From: Akkermansiaceae bacterium
GTDB taxonomy: Bacteria; Verrucomicrobiota; Verrucomicrobiia; Verrucomicrobiales; Akkermansiaceae
Direction: 5' to 3'
Assembly: GCA_903888515.1 (NCBI GenBank)
Contig: CAISTY010000240.1
Span: forward strand, 1-64,000
Length of the DNA: 64,000 nucleotides
Of this stretch, positions 1 to 9,092 are shown piece by piece (within the stretch, counting starts at the first letter, position 1; each line of letters opens with the position of its first letter). The notes beneath the pieces are model-generated. The model ran no database searches. It was given only the letters and a program-made list of their open reading frames with translations, and was not told where the DNA came from. A program made the translations under genes and the position numbers.

Positions 1-46
1 GGTTTTTGAAGGAATACTCATCTAATACTCCTTCATGTTGTTGGCG

Positions 47-243
47 AGGTTTCGCGCGTTTCGCGGTTCCATTAGATTCAAGATTTCCCAACCGCGAAAA
101 AACGCGAATCAACGCGAAATGAATCTGGTATTTGAGTTTCCGAGGGATCCACACTTTATTTCTGCTTCGCGTGATTTCGCGCGTTTCGCGGTTCCCATTG
201 GATCAGATTTTATCAACCGCGAAAAACGCGAATCAACGCGAAG
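47..243. repeat. Inverted 'TTCGCG' hairpin repeats, left flank of GxxExxY gene
   Basis: Two head-to-head units are visible. The left arms read TTTCGCGCGTTTCGCGGTT and the right arms read AACCGCGAAAAACGCGAA followed by TCAACGCGAA. Each left arm is close to the reverse complement of the right arm that follows it, so each pair (about 47-119 and 165-243) could fold into a hairpin. The same motif recurs at 735-770, 853-882 and, degenerately, at 63271-63304. The first 313 bases hold only these repeats and no gene I can support. Confidence 0.75.
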
Positions 244-313
244 GTTTTTGTAGTAAACAAGAGCGCTCGCTCCCGGTTTCTATATTCTTTTCAGCATCAC
301 ACGCATTCGGATT

Positions 314-697
314 ATGGAACTTATCTTCCGAGAAGAAGTGTATCAAATTGTTGGCGCCTGCATGGAGGTATTCAAGGACAAGGGACAGGGATTCGTGGAG
401 CCTGTTTATCAGGATTGCCTCGAAATCGAGTTGGCACATCAGCGTATACCATTTGACGCTCAAAGGTCATTGGACTTGTTCTACCGGAATGAGCGCTTGA
501 AATGCAGTTACATCCCTGACCTCGTTTGCTACAATAGGATCATCGTGGAGTTAAAAGCCGTCAAATGCCTAACTGACGACCATCGAAAACAGCTTCTCAA
601 CTACCTTAAAGCAACTGACCTTGAAGTAGGTTTGCTCGTCAATTTCGGCAACCCGAACGGATTAGAATGGGAGCGCATGGTGCGTTCAAAGAAGTAA
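314..697 (+). CDS. GxxExxY family protein
   Basis: The 127-residue product carries the family's signature near residues 26-33 (GFVEPVY, matching G-x-x-E-x-x-Y). It also has the conserved later block 'IPDLVCYNRIIVELKAVKCL', in which D and E-x-K resemble a PD-(D/E)xK-type nuclease core. The family is widespread in Bacteroidota, Verrucomicrobiota and Planctomycetota. Its function is not established; a nuclease-like fold has been suggested from the motif. The gene stands alone, and repeat units lie within about 75 bases upstream and 40 bases downstream. The length is normal for the family (about 125-130 residues), so it looks intact. The repeats suggest it sits in a movable or recombinogenic spot; that part is inference. 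Confidence 0.9.
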   Translation: MELIFREEVYQIVGACMEVFKDKGQGFVEPVYQDCLEIELAHQRIPFDAQRSLDLFYRNERLKCSYIPDLVCYNRIIVELKAVKCLTDDHRKQLLNYLKATDLEVGLLVNFGNPNGLEWERMVRSKK

Positions 698-734
698 CCA
701 ACCTTCGTGTTTCCAATCGAAAGAATCATATTGA

Positions 735-882
735 TTCAACCGCGAAACTCGCGAAATGACGCGAAATGAATCTAAGCATATAGAATTGATATGGTTCAAT
801 CCGAGTGGCGAGTGGGGAGCCAACATGTATATAATCCAGCATCCCATTCTTCCTTCGCGTTATTTCGCGTTTTTCGCGGTAA
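735..882. repeat. Inverted 'TTCGCG' hairpin repeat, right flank of GxxExxY gene
   Basis: An arm reading CAACCGCGAAACTCGCGAAATGACGCGAA lies at about 738-766, and the opposite-sense arm CTTCGCGTTATTTCGCGTTTTTCGCGGT lies at 853-881. These are the same arms as at 47-243, in the outward rather than inward order, so the GxxExxY gene is bracketed by copies on both sides. The rest of 698-993 holds no gene I can support. Confidence 0.7.
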
Positions 883-993
883 TTTCTCTTCATTTCAGTT
901 CTCTTCACCGTGCTACGGAGAGAATTGTGGGAATTTCGTGTTGCTGAGCCTCCTTTATTAACCCTCTCCTGCGAGACTCCAGCCTGCGTTATC

Positions 994-2280
994 ATGGCCC
1001 GCCGCCTGAACATTCTGTTATCCGCCTACTTTTGCTCGCCATACCGCGGTGGTGAATCGGCGGTGGGTTGGCAGACTGCAATCGGTCTGGCCAAACACCA
1101 CGATGTAACCGTGATCTGTGGCGATCACGCGAAGGATTCCCCCACCGCCCGTGAAATTACCCGTTATCAGGAGGAGAACGGGCTGCCGGCAGGGTTGAAG
1201 ATCGCGCACGTCCAGGCGCGTGGTTTAGCCCGTGGATTTTACCTGCTGCATCAACTTCCGGGACTATGGTTTCTCTATTATGAAGGATACCGCCGCTGGC
1301 AGAAGCAGGCTTTGGAAGAGGCAGGGCGTCTTCATGCCGGTACCCCATTCGATCTGGCGCATCAACTGACTATCATCACCCTCCGCGAACCCGGATATTT
1401 GTGGCGCTTGGGTCTTCCATGGTTCTGGGGTCCCATCAACGGAGCCGCCAACATGCCATGGCGGTTTCTATTTTCATTCGGAGTGAATGGCTGTTACCGG
1501 CATTTGAGCCGGAATGTCCTGAACTTGCTGTACACACGGTTCGCTCGTCGAAGCCGGATCGCAGCAAGCCGCGCAGCCAAGATATGGGCAGTGACTCTTG
1601 AGGACAAGGACTTGGTAGAGCGTATATGGAATGGTCATGCGGAAATCATGATTGAAACCGGGGCAACCCCCAAACCCGGAGTATCCCCGAAACGCCTGGC
1701 TGGAACGGAACCACTGAGACTGGCATGGTGTGGCAACATCGAAGCGAGAAAAGCTCTTCATATCGCGCTCTCCGCTATCGCTCAACTGCCGGATGGACGT
1801 GATGTGGAATTACATGTGATCGGGATGGGACCCGAATTGACACGGTGCCAGCGACAGACCGCAGTTCTTGGATTGACATCCAACATCAAATGGCATGGGC
1901 GCGTGAGTCATGCAGAAGCCCAAGCACTCATGGGATTATGCCACTTGCTCGTTCATACGGCATTGAAGGAAGGCACTCCCCACGTTCTTCTCGAGGCCAT
2001 GAGTCAAGGTCTGCCCGTGATCTGCCATGACTCATGCGGCATGGGAATCGCGGTGAATGAGTCCTGTGGAATCAGGATTCCCATGTACGATCCTGTTACC
2101 AGTATCGAGGGATTCAATAATGCCATTCTACGTTTCTCGGTGGAACCGGATCTTCTGGAGCAACTTTCAAGAGGGGCGCTACAGCGTGCCCGCGAACTGT
2201 CGTGGGAATCCCATATCGACAAAATCTGCAAAGCCTACCGGACGGTGCTTGATGCACCTGATCGGAATCCACAATCCTGA
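994..2280 (+). CDS. Glycosyltransferase family 4 protein
   Basis: A 428-residue GT-B fold glycosyltransferase. The donor-binding C-terminal block 'GTPHVLLEAMSQGLPVI' (around residues 326-342) has the paired glutamates typical of GT4 enzymes. The N-terminus (MARRLNILLSAYFCSPYRGGESAVGW) matches the acceptor-binding Rossmann half. The ORF track opens at 910, but the residues before 994 do not resemble the family, so I place the start at ATG 994. The role is sugar transfer from a nucleotide-sugar to a lipid-linked exopolysaccharide intermediate at the cytoplasmic membrane face; the sugar cannot be read from sequence. It is the first gene of the polysaccharide locus, 30 bases before a methyltransferase. 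Confidence 0.88.
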   Translation: MARRLNILLSAYFCSPYRGGESAVGWQTAIGLAKHHDVTVICGDHAKDSPTAREITRYQEENGLPAGLKIAHVQARGLARGFYLLHQLPGLWFLYYEGYRRWQKQALEEAGRLHAGTPFDLAHQLTIITLREPGYLWRLGLPWFWGPINGAANMPWRFLFSFGVNGCYRHLSRNVLNLLYTRFARRSRIAASRAAKIWAVTLEDKDLVERIWNGHAEIMIETGATPKPGVSPKRLAGTEPLRLAWCGNIEARKALHIALSAIAQLPDGRDVELHVIGMGPELTRCQRQTAVLGLTSNIKWHGRVSHAEAQALMGLCHLLVHTALKEGTPHVLLEAMSQGLPVICHDSCGMGIAVNESCGIRIPMYDPVTSIEGFNNAILRFSVEPDLLEQLSRGALQRARELSWESHIDKICKAYRTVLDAPDRNPQS

Positions 2281-2310
2281 TCGCACATTCCGGCTAGATC
2301 CGACATCATC

Positions 2311-2982
2311 ATGAAAACCAGGCCATTACCGCTGATTGACAAGTACCCGTGGATTGCCAACCGGGTTAGAGGAGGGAGGGTTCTGGATGTGGGTTGCACC
2401 GGCTGGCCATGGACTGTGGATCGGGCCAGTGGCGGCAGTCTGCTGCATTCCATGCTGTGCGACGTTTCCGATCAATGCGTGGGCGTGGACCTTGACGAGG
2501 AGGGCATCACACAGTTGCGGGATTTGATGCCCGGACGGGAATTCCATGTGCTCAATGCGGAACAAATGGGTTCGGCACCAGAGTTGGCAGGCACCCAGTG
2601 GGACTACATCGTCGCGGCGGACGTTGTCGAGCACATGAACAATCCGGGATTGTTTTTCGAGTCCGCATTCAAACTCCTGGCCAACGGTGGCACCTTGATT
2701 GTCACGCTTCCCATTGCCTTTTCCGCGAAACGTTTTTTTTGGCTGTTATTCACCGGACACGAACAGGTTCACCCGGATCACACCGCCTACTTCTCCGAAG
2801 CCACCTTGTCCCGGATCGGCGAGCGACACGGTTTTCAAATCGCATCCATGTTTGCGTTCCAGTGGGTCAATCCAACAATCAAGAACCGGATTTCCAATCT
2901 GCTTGCCGCACCGTTATTATGGCTATCGAGAGGCCGCTGCGCCGATGAGGTGGCTGTGGAATTTTGCAAGAAGGACTCATGA
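2311..2982 (+). CDS. Class I SAM-dependent methyltransferase
   Basis: A 223-residue protein with the SAM-binding motif I 'VLDVGCTGWPW' at about residues 24-34, an acidic residue after strand 2 ('CVGVDLDEEG'), and the late block 'LLANGGTLIVTLPI'. The pattern fits the Methyltransf_11/23 group. Within a polysaccharide locus the likely substrate is a sugar or glycan intermediate, but nothing in the sequence fixes this. It starts 30 bases after the GT4 gene on the same strand and is probably co-transcribed with it. Confidence 0.85.
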   Translation: MKTRPLPLIDKYPWIANRVRGGRVLDVGCTGWPWTVDRASGGSLLHSMLCDVSDQCVGVDLDEEGITQLRDLMPGREFHVLNAEQMGSAPELAGTQWDYIVAADVVEHMNNPGLFFESAFKLLANGGTLIVTLPIAFSAKRFFWLLFTGHEQVHPDHTAYFSEATLSRIGERHGFQIASMFAFQWVNPTIKNRISNLLAAPLLWLSRGRCADEVAVEFCKKDS

Positions 2983-3009
2983 TCGGAATCTCCATCGACC
3001 CTCAATCTC

Positions 3010-3627
3010 ATGGCAAAAAACCATATCCAACTGCTCTGCTTGGTTGCAGTCACGATACACTCCCTCGCAGACGCTGAAATCAACTCCGGTGGCGGTAAGT
3101 CTTTGGATGGCGTGATCTACAATCAATCATCCATTGGGGACCCGTTCGCAACACTCACGACTGAGTCCCACCTAACCAGCAACCATCACGGGCTGATCGA
3201 AGTAATCTATCCAATAACGCCCTCGTCCATCTCAGACGTCAATGGAAACGGACTGCCCGATGGCTGGGAAGTCCAATATTTCGGAGCACTGGGTGCCGAT
3301 CCTGCCGCCGATGGGGACAACGACGGCACCAGCAACCTGCTGGAATACCTTGCAGGCACAAACCCCAACAGCCCGTCTTCGGTATTCCGTCCTCAAGGCA
3401 CCTATATCAGCGGAGTTTTCAAACTGCCGATTCCATGCGTCTCCGGGCGGAACTATCAAATCTGGGTTTCCCGTGACTTGCAAAGCTGGACGTTGAAAAG
3501 CACACTAACCGGTAACAACCTTGAACAAATTTTCGAGTTTGACGAGACCACCATTACCTCCGGCTCTCTCCACTGTCCCATCCATCCATCCAATTACTTC
3601 TTCCGCATTCAAATCCTGATTCCCTGA
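3010..3627 (+). CDS. Secreted protein with calcium-binding-like repeat
   Basis: A 205-residue product with an N-terminal signal peptide (hydrophobic stretch LLCLVAVTIHSLADA). Around residues 78-110 it has 'DVNGNGLPDGWEVQYFG' followed by 'ADGDNDGTSNLLEYLAGTNP', the D-x-[ND]-x-[ND]-G loops seen in dockerin/thrombospondin-type calcium-binding segments common in Verrucomicrobiota exported proteins. The C-terminus contains 'YQIWVSRDLQSWTL', a lineage-typical motif also present in the gene fragment near 56.6 kb. It is probably surface-associated or extracellular. I do not recognise a specific function. Confidence 0.7.
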   Translation: MAKNHIQLLCLVAVTIHSLADAEINSGGGKSLDGVIYNQSSIGDPFATLTTESHLTSNHHGLIEVIYPITPSSISDVNGNGLPDGWEVQYFGALGADPAADGDNDGTSNLLEYLAGTNPNSPSSVFRPQGTYISGVFKLPIPCVSGRNYQIWVSRDLQSWTLKSTLTGNNLEQIFEFDETTITSGSLHCPIHPSNYFFRIQILIP

Positions 3628-3646
3628 ATCCAACACCCTAAACCGC

Positions 3647-5440
3647 GTGAAAAGATTCCGGTATCTCCTCACTTTCGCCGCCGCGATCTTCATGGCTTGT
3701 TCTGCGCCTGCTACAGTGCCGTCTGCGATCAACTATCAAGGACGACTGACCGATGCGGCAGGCGTTCCGCAAGGCGGCATCAAATCAATGAGCGTTAAAA
3801 TCTTCGACGGCTCCACCGCCGGCATACTTCTCTATTCGGAGACGGTAGGCAATGTCGCCATTGATGCGAACGGGGTTTATGGTTTCCAGTTTGGCGCCAG
3901 TGGCATCCTGGGTGCATTGGCAAGCGGCTCCGAACAGTGGTTGGAACTGAGTGTCAATGGTGTCCCGCAAACACCACGGCAGAGGTTGCTGGCGGTTCCA
4001 TTCGCAATGATTGCCGGTGGTCTCCCTGATGGCACGGTTACGGCTCCGATGATTGCCAACGGCGCCGTCGGTGCCAGCAAGCTTTCGCCGGGTGCGGCAT
4101 CCGCCAATCTTTCACTTCCGGGACCATTCGCCAACCGCGCCGAAGCGATCGCCGGTGGGGTGGGTGATGGATCGCTTTACTTCAAGCCAGATGGATCAAT
4201 TTGGAGGGTTGCACTATTTCAACCACTGACAAAATTCTGCGCGGTTGGAGACTCGATCACCGACAGGTCGACCTACTATACACAGTCTGGATATGACGCG
4301 ATATGCTACTGCAACAGTGGGTGGGCTGCGATCCTCGAGCAGTTAGCCAATCGAAAGATCGTTTCAGTCGGCCCGACGGTGATGAACCCCTCCAAGGTTG
4401 GCGTATACTATAATCGCGATCACGGATATTCTGGTATCACCGCTTATTTCTACATGAACGGATCTCCGTTTCTGCCAAGTGGATTCCACCCGATCGACGA
4501 CGCTATTGCCTCGAACCCGGATGTCTATATTGCCCACATCGGCACGAATGACCTTGATCAAGCTGCCGAGACTATAGCGCAGCGCGTGCGTGCGGTATGG
4601 GCAGCACTCACAGCCACAGGGAAACCCGTTATCGGCACCGACATTCTGCAACGCGCCGCTTCCCACAACGATCCGATATCCCGCGACAAAATCATCGCCG
4701 TGAATGCGATCCTTCGCTCCAGTTGGCGGACTGCCGGGCTGACGTCTTATCGCCAGTGGGACGACCTCATCGACAAGGATCCAGCCACCGGATATGCTGC
4801 CAAGTCGGAATTCCCAGAACCCGCCGACGGCATCCATCCGAGCATGCGAGTGAGTCTAAAACTGGCCCACGATCTTCACAGTTTGCTGCGTCCCTATTAT
4901 GCAGGCATCTCACCAGTCGCGCCTGCTTACGGTGACACCAGGTGGGCGACATTGTTTTCCAATGTCACAGGTGGGGTAACACTAGCGACGGGCTGGGCAC
5001 AGTCTTTTTTGGGTAATGTGGGAACGGATGTGATTTTCTCCAAAATCCAGGATAGTCAAGGAGTTTGGCAGAGGGTCCAAATCGTTAATGAAAATGCCTG
5101 GTCTACGACAAAAGGAATTTACACAGCCAAAGCTGCCGGAGCAACGTTCAGTCCAGGCGTTCGATGCGTTGCCACTGCTAGAATTAGAGTACCGGCAGGA
5201 ACCAATCTGAATGGCATCGGGTTGTCAGTTCAATGTGTTGGGGCGGCCGTTCCTTGGCTGTATCCTGTTTTTTCAACCGGGGCAGCGGTTTCGTCTCCAA
5301 TCGGTGAGTATGATGTGACGATTTACTCAGACCCCTTCACGATTCCCGCAGGAACCACCCAACTGCAGTTTCTTATCAATCCATCCAGCGGGTCGGGCAC
5401 TTTTGATTTTCAAAATGCCGGTGTTTTCAAATGTTTGTAA
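3647..5440 (+). CDS. Secreted SGNH/GDSL hydrolase with N-terminal adhesin-like domain
   Basis: A 597-residue exported protein starting at GTG 3647. After a signal peptide comes a domain of about 140 residues (INYQGRLTDAAGVPQGG...), then an SGNH hydrolase. Block I is VGDSITD near residue 200 (nucleophile Ser), block III is GTND near 299, and block V is DGIHPS near 394 (catalytic Asp and His). The last 180 residues form a beta-rich tail without a family I know. SGNH enzymes remove or transfer acyl groups on glycans and lipids. Its place among polysaccharide genes suggests an extracellular glycan esterase or O-acetyl modifier; that is inference. Confidence 0.8.
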   Translation: MKRFRYLLTFAAAIFMACSAPATVPSAINYQGRLTDAAGVPQGGIKSMSVKIFDGSTAGILLYSETVGNVAIDANGVYGFQFGASGILGALASGSEQWLELSVNGVPQTPRQRLLAVPFAMIAGGLPDGTVTAPMIANGAVGASKLSPGAASANLSLPGPFANRAEAIAGGVGDGSLYFKPDGSIWRVALFQPLTKFCAVGDSITDRSTYYTQSGYDAICYCNSGWAAILEQLANRKIVSVGPTVMNPSKVGVYYNRDHGYSGITAYFYMNGSPFLPSGFHPIDDAIASNPDVYIAHIGTNDLDQAAETIAQRVRAVWAALTATGKPVIGTDILQRAASHNDPISRDKIIAVNAILRSSWRTAGLTSYRQWDDLIDKDPATGYAAKSEFPEPADGIHPSMRVSLKLAHDLHSLLRPYYAGISPVAPAYGDTRWATLFSNVTGGVTLATGWAQSFLGNVGTDVIFSKIQDSQGVWQRVQIVNENAWSTTKGIYTAKAAGATFSPGVRCVATARIRVPAGTNLNGIGLSVQCVGAAVPWLYPVFSTGAAVSSPIGEYDVTIYSDPFTIPAGTTQLQFLINPSSGSGTFDFQNAGVFKCL

Positions 5441-5497
5441 GCAGACGCGATTCTAACTCCTCATCGCCGGTCATCGTTATTCAGTATTACCAGTTCG

Positions 5498-6298
5498 ATG
5501 AAAATCATTGCTTTGATGACCTGTCACAACCGGCGTGACAAGACGCTGGACTGCCTTCGGTTGCTTGCCGCGCAGAAGCCATGTGGTGCCGAGCTTGAGG
5601 TGATCGTGGTTGATGATGGATCGACCGATGGCACGGCGACTGCCATTGCCACGGAATTCCCGGATGTTCGCATCCTCGAAGGTAATGGCTCGCTGTATTG
5701 GTGTGGTGGCATGAGAATGGCATGGCGGGCTGCGGCGGAAGAGGATCCGGATTTTTACCTGTTGTTGAATGACGACACCCATCTTTATCCAGATGCGCTT
5801 CAAACAATCAGCGCGGTTTCCCATGATCATGATGACAAGGCCATCGTTGTCGGAGCCATCTGCGACCCGGATACGGGTGAGGTTACATACGGAGGACTTC
5901 GGTCCCCGCATGGCCTGATCCCCGCTAACGGGCCGACAGAGCCGTGTCACACCTTCAACGCCAACTGCGTCCTCATTCCCCGGTCCGTATATCATATTCT
6001 GGGACCGCTGCATGAACGATATACCCACGGCATGGGCGACTACGATTACGGATGGCAGGCGACCAGACGCGGCATAAAGCTTGTTCAAACCGGGAAGTAT
6101 ATAGGTACCTGCATGCTCAACTCCACGGGAGAAACATGGCGCGACAGAACATTGCCAAGGCGCAAACGCCTGCAGCTTCTCGAGAGTCCCAAAGGATTTC
6201 CTTTTAGGGAGAGGGTGTGTTTTAATTTCCGAAACTCCGGGTGGAAATGGCCGCTTTATGTCCTGAGCCCTTTAATCCGCATTGTCTTCGGAAGATAG
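5498..6298 (+). CDS. Glycosyltransferase family 2 protein
   Basis: A 266-residue GT-A glycosyltransferase. The nucleotide-binding 'VVDDGSTDGT' lies at about residues 37-46 and the metal-binding DxD-type 'LLNDDTHLY' at about 88-97. The 'GSLYWCGGMRMAW' segment is typical of the rhamnosyltransferase-like GT2 subgroup. No transmembrane helices are evident, so it is presumably a peripheral cytoplasmic enzyme acting on the lipid-linked polysaccharide intermediate. It follows the SGNH hydrolase by 57 bases. Confidence 0.88.
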   Translation: MKIIALMTCHNRRDKTLDCLRLLAAQKPCGAELEVIVVDDGSTDGTATAIATEFPDVRILEGNGSLYWCGGMRMAWRAAAEEDPDFYLLLNDDTHLYPDALQTISAVSHDHDDKAIVVGAICDPDTGEVTYGGLRSPHGLIPANGPTEPCHTFNANCVLIPRSVYHILGPLHERYTHGMGDYDYGWQATRRGIKLVQTGKYIGTCMLNSTGETWRDRTLPRRKRLQLLESPKGFPFRERVCFNFRNSGWKWPLYVLSPLIRIVFGR

Positions 6299-6366
6299 GG
6301 GTGCGCGAATTTGGACCGCTGTGTGTGCTTCCTTATTTAGAGGGATCAATCAAACGTTGACCTGTT

Positions 6367-7662
6367 ATGATTAAGATTGCCATTGTGTGTGAGGCGTTTA
6401 CAAGAACGATGTCCGGAGGCAGGGCAGCCTATGCACTGGCAGAGGGATTGAAATCACTTGGCGCACATGTCGAAGTGTGGCTTACCCACAACTCTACTGG
6501 CAGAGATGGTTCCGCAGATGCGGAGTTCGGCACGATTTCCGTCAACGAGGATGACGCAACCGCGCACATGTTCCGGAAGGCAGCCGTTTCCCGCATGTTT
6601 CCCGTTTCCGTGCGCCAAGGATTCAGGGTGCTGCTGGCCACGGAACGCATGTGCATCCTGTTCACCAAAAAGTCATCGTACGGAAAATTATTGGAGCGAT
6701 TCCGCCCCGATCTTGTGCATTTTGCTTCTTTTAATTTCACCAAACCTGCATGGATGATCGATGATGCTCTTGAGGCAGGCGCGAAAGTTTTGCTCCAACC
6801 GTGGGTGATGCGATTCGCATGCCATCAGGGATTCGCATACCGCGACGGAAAAGAATGTTTGGAATGTTTTGCCGGAACATTCCGGAATGCGATCAAGCGC
6901 AAGTGTTGCGGATGGATGAGTGGATTGATCGCGGGACAGGTCCGTGCCAATCTCAGGAATTCCTCCCGCAACGCCTCATGGTTTTTGTCGAGTAATTCCG
7001 ACATGGATCATAAGCTGGCGCTATATGGTGTAGCAGAAGAGAAAATACTGCATCTTCCGCTGCCATTCGAATCGAACGGTTTGGAAAACATGGTTGCCAG
7101 GGATGACGGATATTTTATTTACCATGGCCAAGTAACCGACTACAAGGGGGTCCATGTCATCAAACGCCTTCTTGACTCCAATACGAATGTCAGGATTTTC
7201 ATATGTCCGCCATTTGGTCAGGAGACCCTGCTCCAAAACTTCGGCATTACGGAGGGCGATCATCCTAATCTTCGGATTATAAGGGGCGTTAACTGGTCGA
7301 ATGGCCTCGAACAATATCTTGCGAATTCCAGAGGCGTTCTCCTTCCCACCCTTTGGCCAACGACTGTTGAATATGCTTTGCTGGAAAGCCTGGCATTAGG
7401 CAAGCCGACCATCGCATTTGCCATCGGGGCGCACAAGGATTATCTATTGGATCGAAGTAACGCAATGGTTGCTGATCCTCAGGACATCGACGGCTATTGC
7501 CAACGTGTGGCGGAAATCAATAGCAACGCCGAATTACGAAGCACCGTGAGTAGTGGCGCTAAGGAGACTTACAACCGATATTGGTCAAAGGAAAACTGGC
7601 GCACAAGTCTGGCTGCTTGTTATTCCATGGCTGGTGTTAGCTTTCCAAACTCCCGGGTTTAG
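6367..7662 (+). CDS. Glycosyltransferase family 4 protein
   Basis: A 431-residue GT-B enzyme. The C-terminal nucleotide-sugar block 'VEYALLESLALGKPTIAF' (about residues 333-350) contains the GT4 E-x7-type motif. The middle has a cysteine cluster, 'CHQGFAYRDGKECLECF' plus a later 'KRKCCG' (about residues 150-182), which occurs in a GT4 subgroup and may bind metal or form a structural loop. It lies 68 bases after the GT2 gene on the same strand and is part of the polysaccharide locus. The transferred sugar is unknown. Confidence 0.87.
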   Translation: MIKIAIVCEAFTRTMSGGRAAYALAEGLKSLGAHVEVWLTHNSTGRDGSADAEFGTISVNEDDATAHMFRKAAVSRMFPVSVRQGFRVLLATERMCILFTKKSSYGKLLERFRPDLVHFASFNFTKPAWMIDDALEAGAKVLLQPWVMRFACHQGFAYRDGKECLECFAGTFRNAIKRKCCGWMSGLIAGQVRANLRNSSRNASWFLSSNSDMDHKLALYGVAEEKILHLPLPFESNGLENMVARDDGYFIYHGQVTDYKGVHVIKRLLDSNTNVRIFICPPFGQETLLQNFGITEGDHPNLRIIRGVNWSNGLEQYLANSRGVLLPTLWPTTVEYALLESLALGKPTIAFAIGAHKDYLLDRSNAMVADPQDIDGYCQRVAEINSNAELRSTVSSGAKETYNRYWSKENWRTSLAACYSMAGVSFPNSRV

Positions 7663-7708
7663 CGGCGCGTGAGGAGGTGTCGCTGGACCGGTTTTTAAGA
7701 TCACATCC

Positions 7709-9088
7709 ATGAACTCCACCACTTCCCGAGTCCCTTGGAAGACAGCAGCGTCATTTGTGGCGGGCCTGTTGTGGATTTTCTGCATCAGCATGGTGGACTG
7801 GCTGTCCGGGCCGGAAATCTCGCTTTCTGTATTTTACTTGCCGGCGATCATCTGTGTCGCCTGGTTTTCAGGACGCAGGCTGGCGACGGTGGCTGCGGTT
7901 TGTGCCGCATTGGCATGGTTGGCGGCCGACAGGGCAAGTTCGGCGGTTTATTCGAATCCCTGGATCCCGCTCTGGAACGCATCCATTCGATTCGGGTTTT
8001 TCATTATCACGGGGGTGCTCACCTCCGAAGTGAGGACACGGCACATCACCGAGGCAGCCCTGGTGGAACAGCGGGGCATATTAAAATCCATTCTCGACAG
8101 CATGGCGAGCGGGGTTCTGGTGGTGGGTGGCGACCGCAAAATCATTGTCTTCAATCCGGCGGCGGAGAAGATCTTCGGCACATCTCCGCTGGGAAGGACT
8201 GTTGACGAGTGGCTGATAGAAGTGGACGAGTTGATGTTCCCCGCAGGTCCGTCAGGCATCACTGCCGACAATGACCTCGGCAAGATCGCGTCCGGACAGG
8301 TTTATGGCAAATGCGAGGTTTCCGTCCGCAGTCACGGCCACACCGATGACACCCGGCTGGAACTGACCGCCCTACCGCTGCTCGGCGGCACGCTGGACAA
8401 ATCCGGTTCGATCATTGTGTTCAACGACATCACCACGCAGAGAGAGTTGGAGAAACAAATCGACCAGGTCATCGAGAGCGAGCAGCAGCGGATTGGACAG
8501 GATTTGCACGATGGATTGTGTCAGCACCTGGTAGGTGTCGCCTTCGCAGCGGGCACCCTGCAGTCTGATCTCGAAAGCCGTGGACTGCCAAATCACGCCG
8601 GGTCAGCAGGGCGCATTGCATGGATGATCAACGGGGCTATCAGTCAAGCCCGGAGTCTCGCTCATGGACTGTATCCGGCAGGGCTGGAATCCGGACTCGA
8701 AACCGCTCTCCGCGCATTGGCGGACGCCACACATGAGTATGCGGGCATTTCATGCGAATATAGACGCAGTGGACCGGAATTCATTCCGGATGCCGGAACC
8801 GCGATCCACCTTTACCGCATCGCTCAGGAGGGGGTCACCAACAGCCTGTGCCACGCCACCGCTAAACATATAGTCATCGCGATCGACAACCGGGACAAGG
8901 ATTTCGAACTTTCAATCAGCGACGACGGGACCGGCATGGATGCGGCGTCGGCCAAGCGGCGGGGAATCGGCAGGAATATCATGCAATACCGCGCCAATCT
9001 GATAGGTGGAAGGCTTGACATTCTTTCGTCGCACGGCAAGGGAACCCGTGTTTTGTGCACCGCCCCCCATTCCGCCCGCAACGCCTAA
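7709..9088 (+). CDS. NarL-type sensor histidine kinase with PAS domain
   Basis: A 459-residue membrane kinase. About four hydrophobic helices occupy residues 10-110. A PAS domain follows (SMASGVLVVGGDRKIIVFNPAAEKIFG, about 130-160), then a HisKA_3 dimerisation helix with the phosphoacceptor in 'GQDLHDGLCQHL' (about residue 265), and a HATPase_c domain ('ISDDGTGMD', about 403-411; 'GIGRNIMQYRA'). HisKA_3 kinases phosphorylate LuxR-type regulators, and the next gene encodes one, five bases downstream. The ligand is unknown. Its position inside the exopolysaccharide locus suggests local control of polysaccharide synthesis. Confidence 0.92.
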   Translation: MNSTTSRVPWKTAASFVAGLLWIFCISMVDWLSGPEISLSVFYLPAIICVAWFSGRRLATVAAVCAALAWLAADRASSAVYSNPWIPLWNASIRFGFFIITGVLTSEVRTRHITEAALVEQRGILKSILDSMASGVLVVGGDRKIIVFNPAAEKIFGTSPLGRTVDEWLIEVDELMFPAGPSGITADNDLGKIASGQVYGKCEVSVRSHGHTDDTRLELTALPLLGGTLDKSGSIIVFNDITTQRELEKQIDQVIESEQQRIGQDLHDGLCQHLVGVAFAAGTLQSDLESRGLPNHAGSAGRIAWMINGAISQARSLAHGLYPAGLESGLETALRALADATHEYAGISCEYRRSGPEFIPDAGTAIHLYRIAQEGVTNSLCHATAKHIVIAIDNRDKDFELSISDDGTGMDAASAKRRGIGRNIMQYRANLIGGRLDILSSHGKGTRVLCTAPHSARNA

Positions 9089-9092
9089 AAGG

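Noticed and set aside
9006-9092. Upstream extension of the response regulator ORF
   Set aside because: It overlaps the kinase's conserved C-terminal codons, and the receiver domain begins just after ATG 9093.
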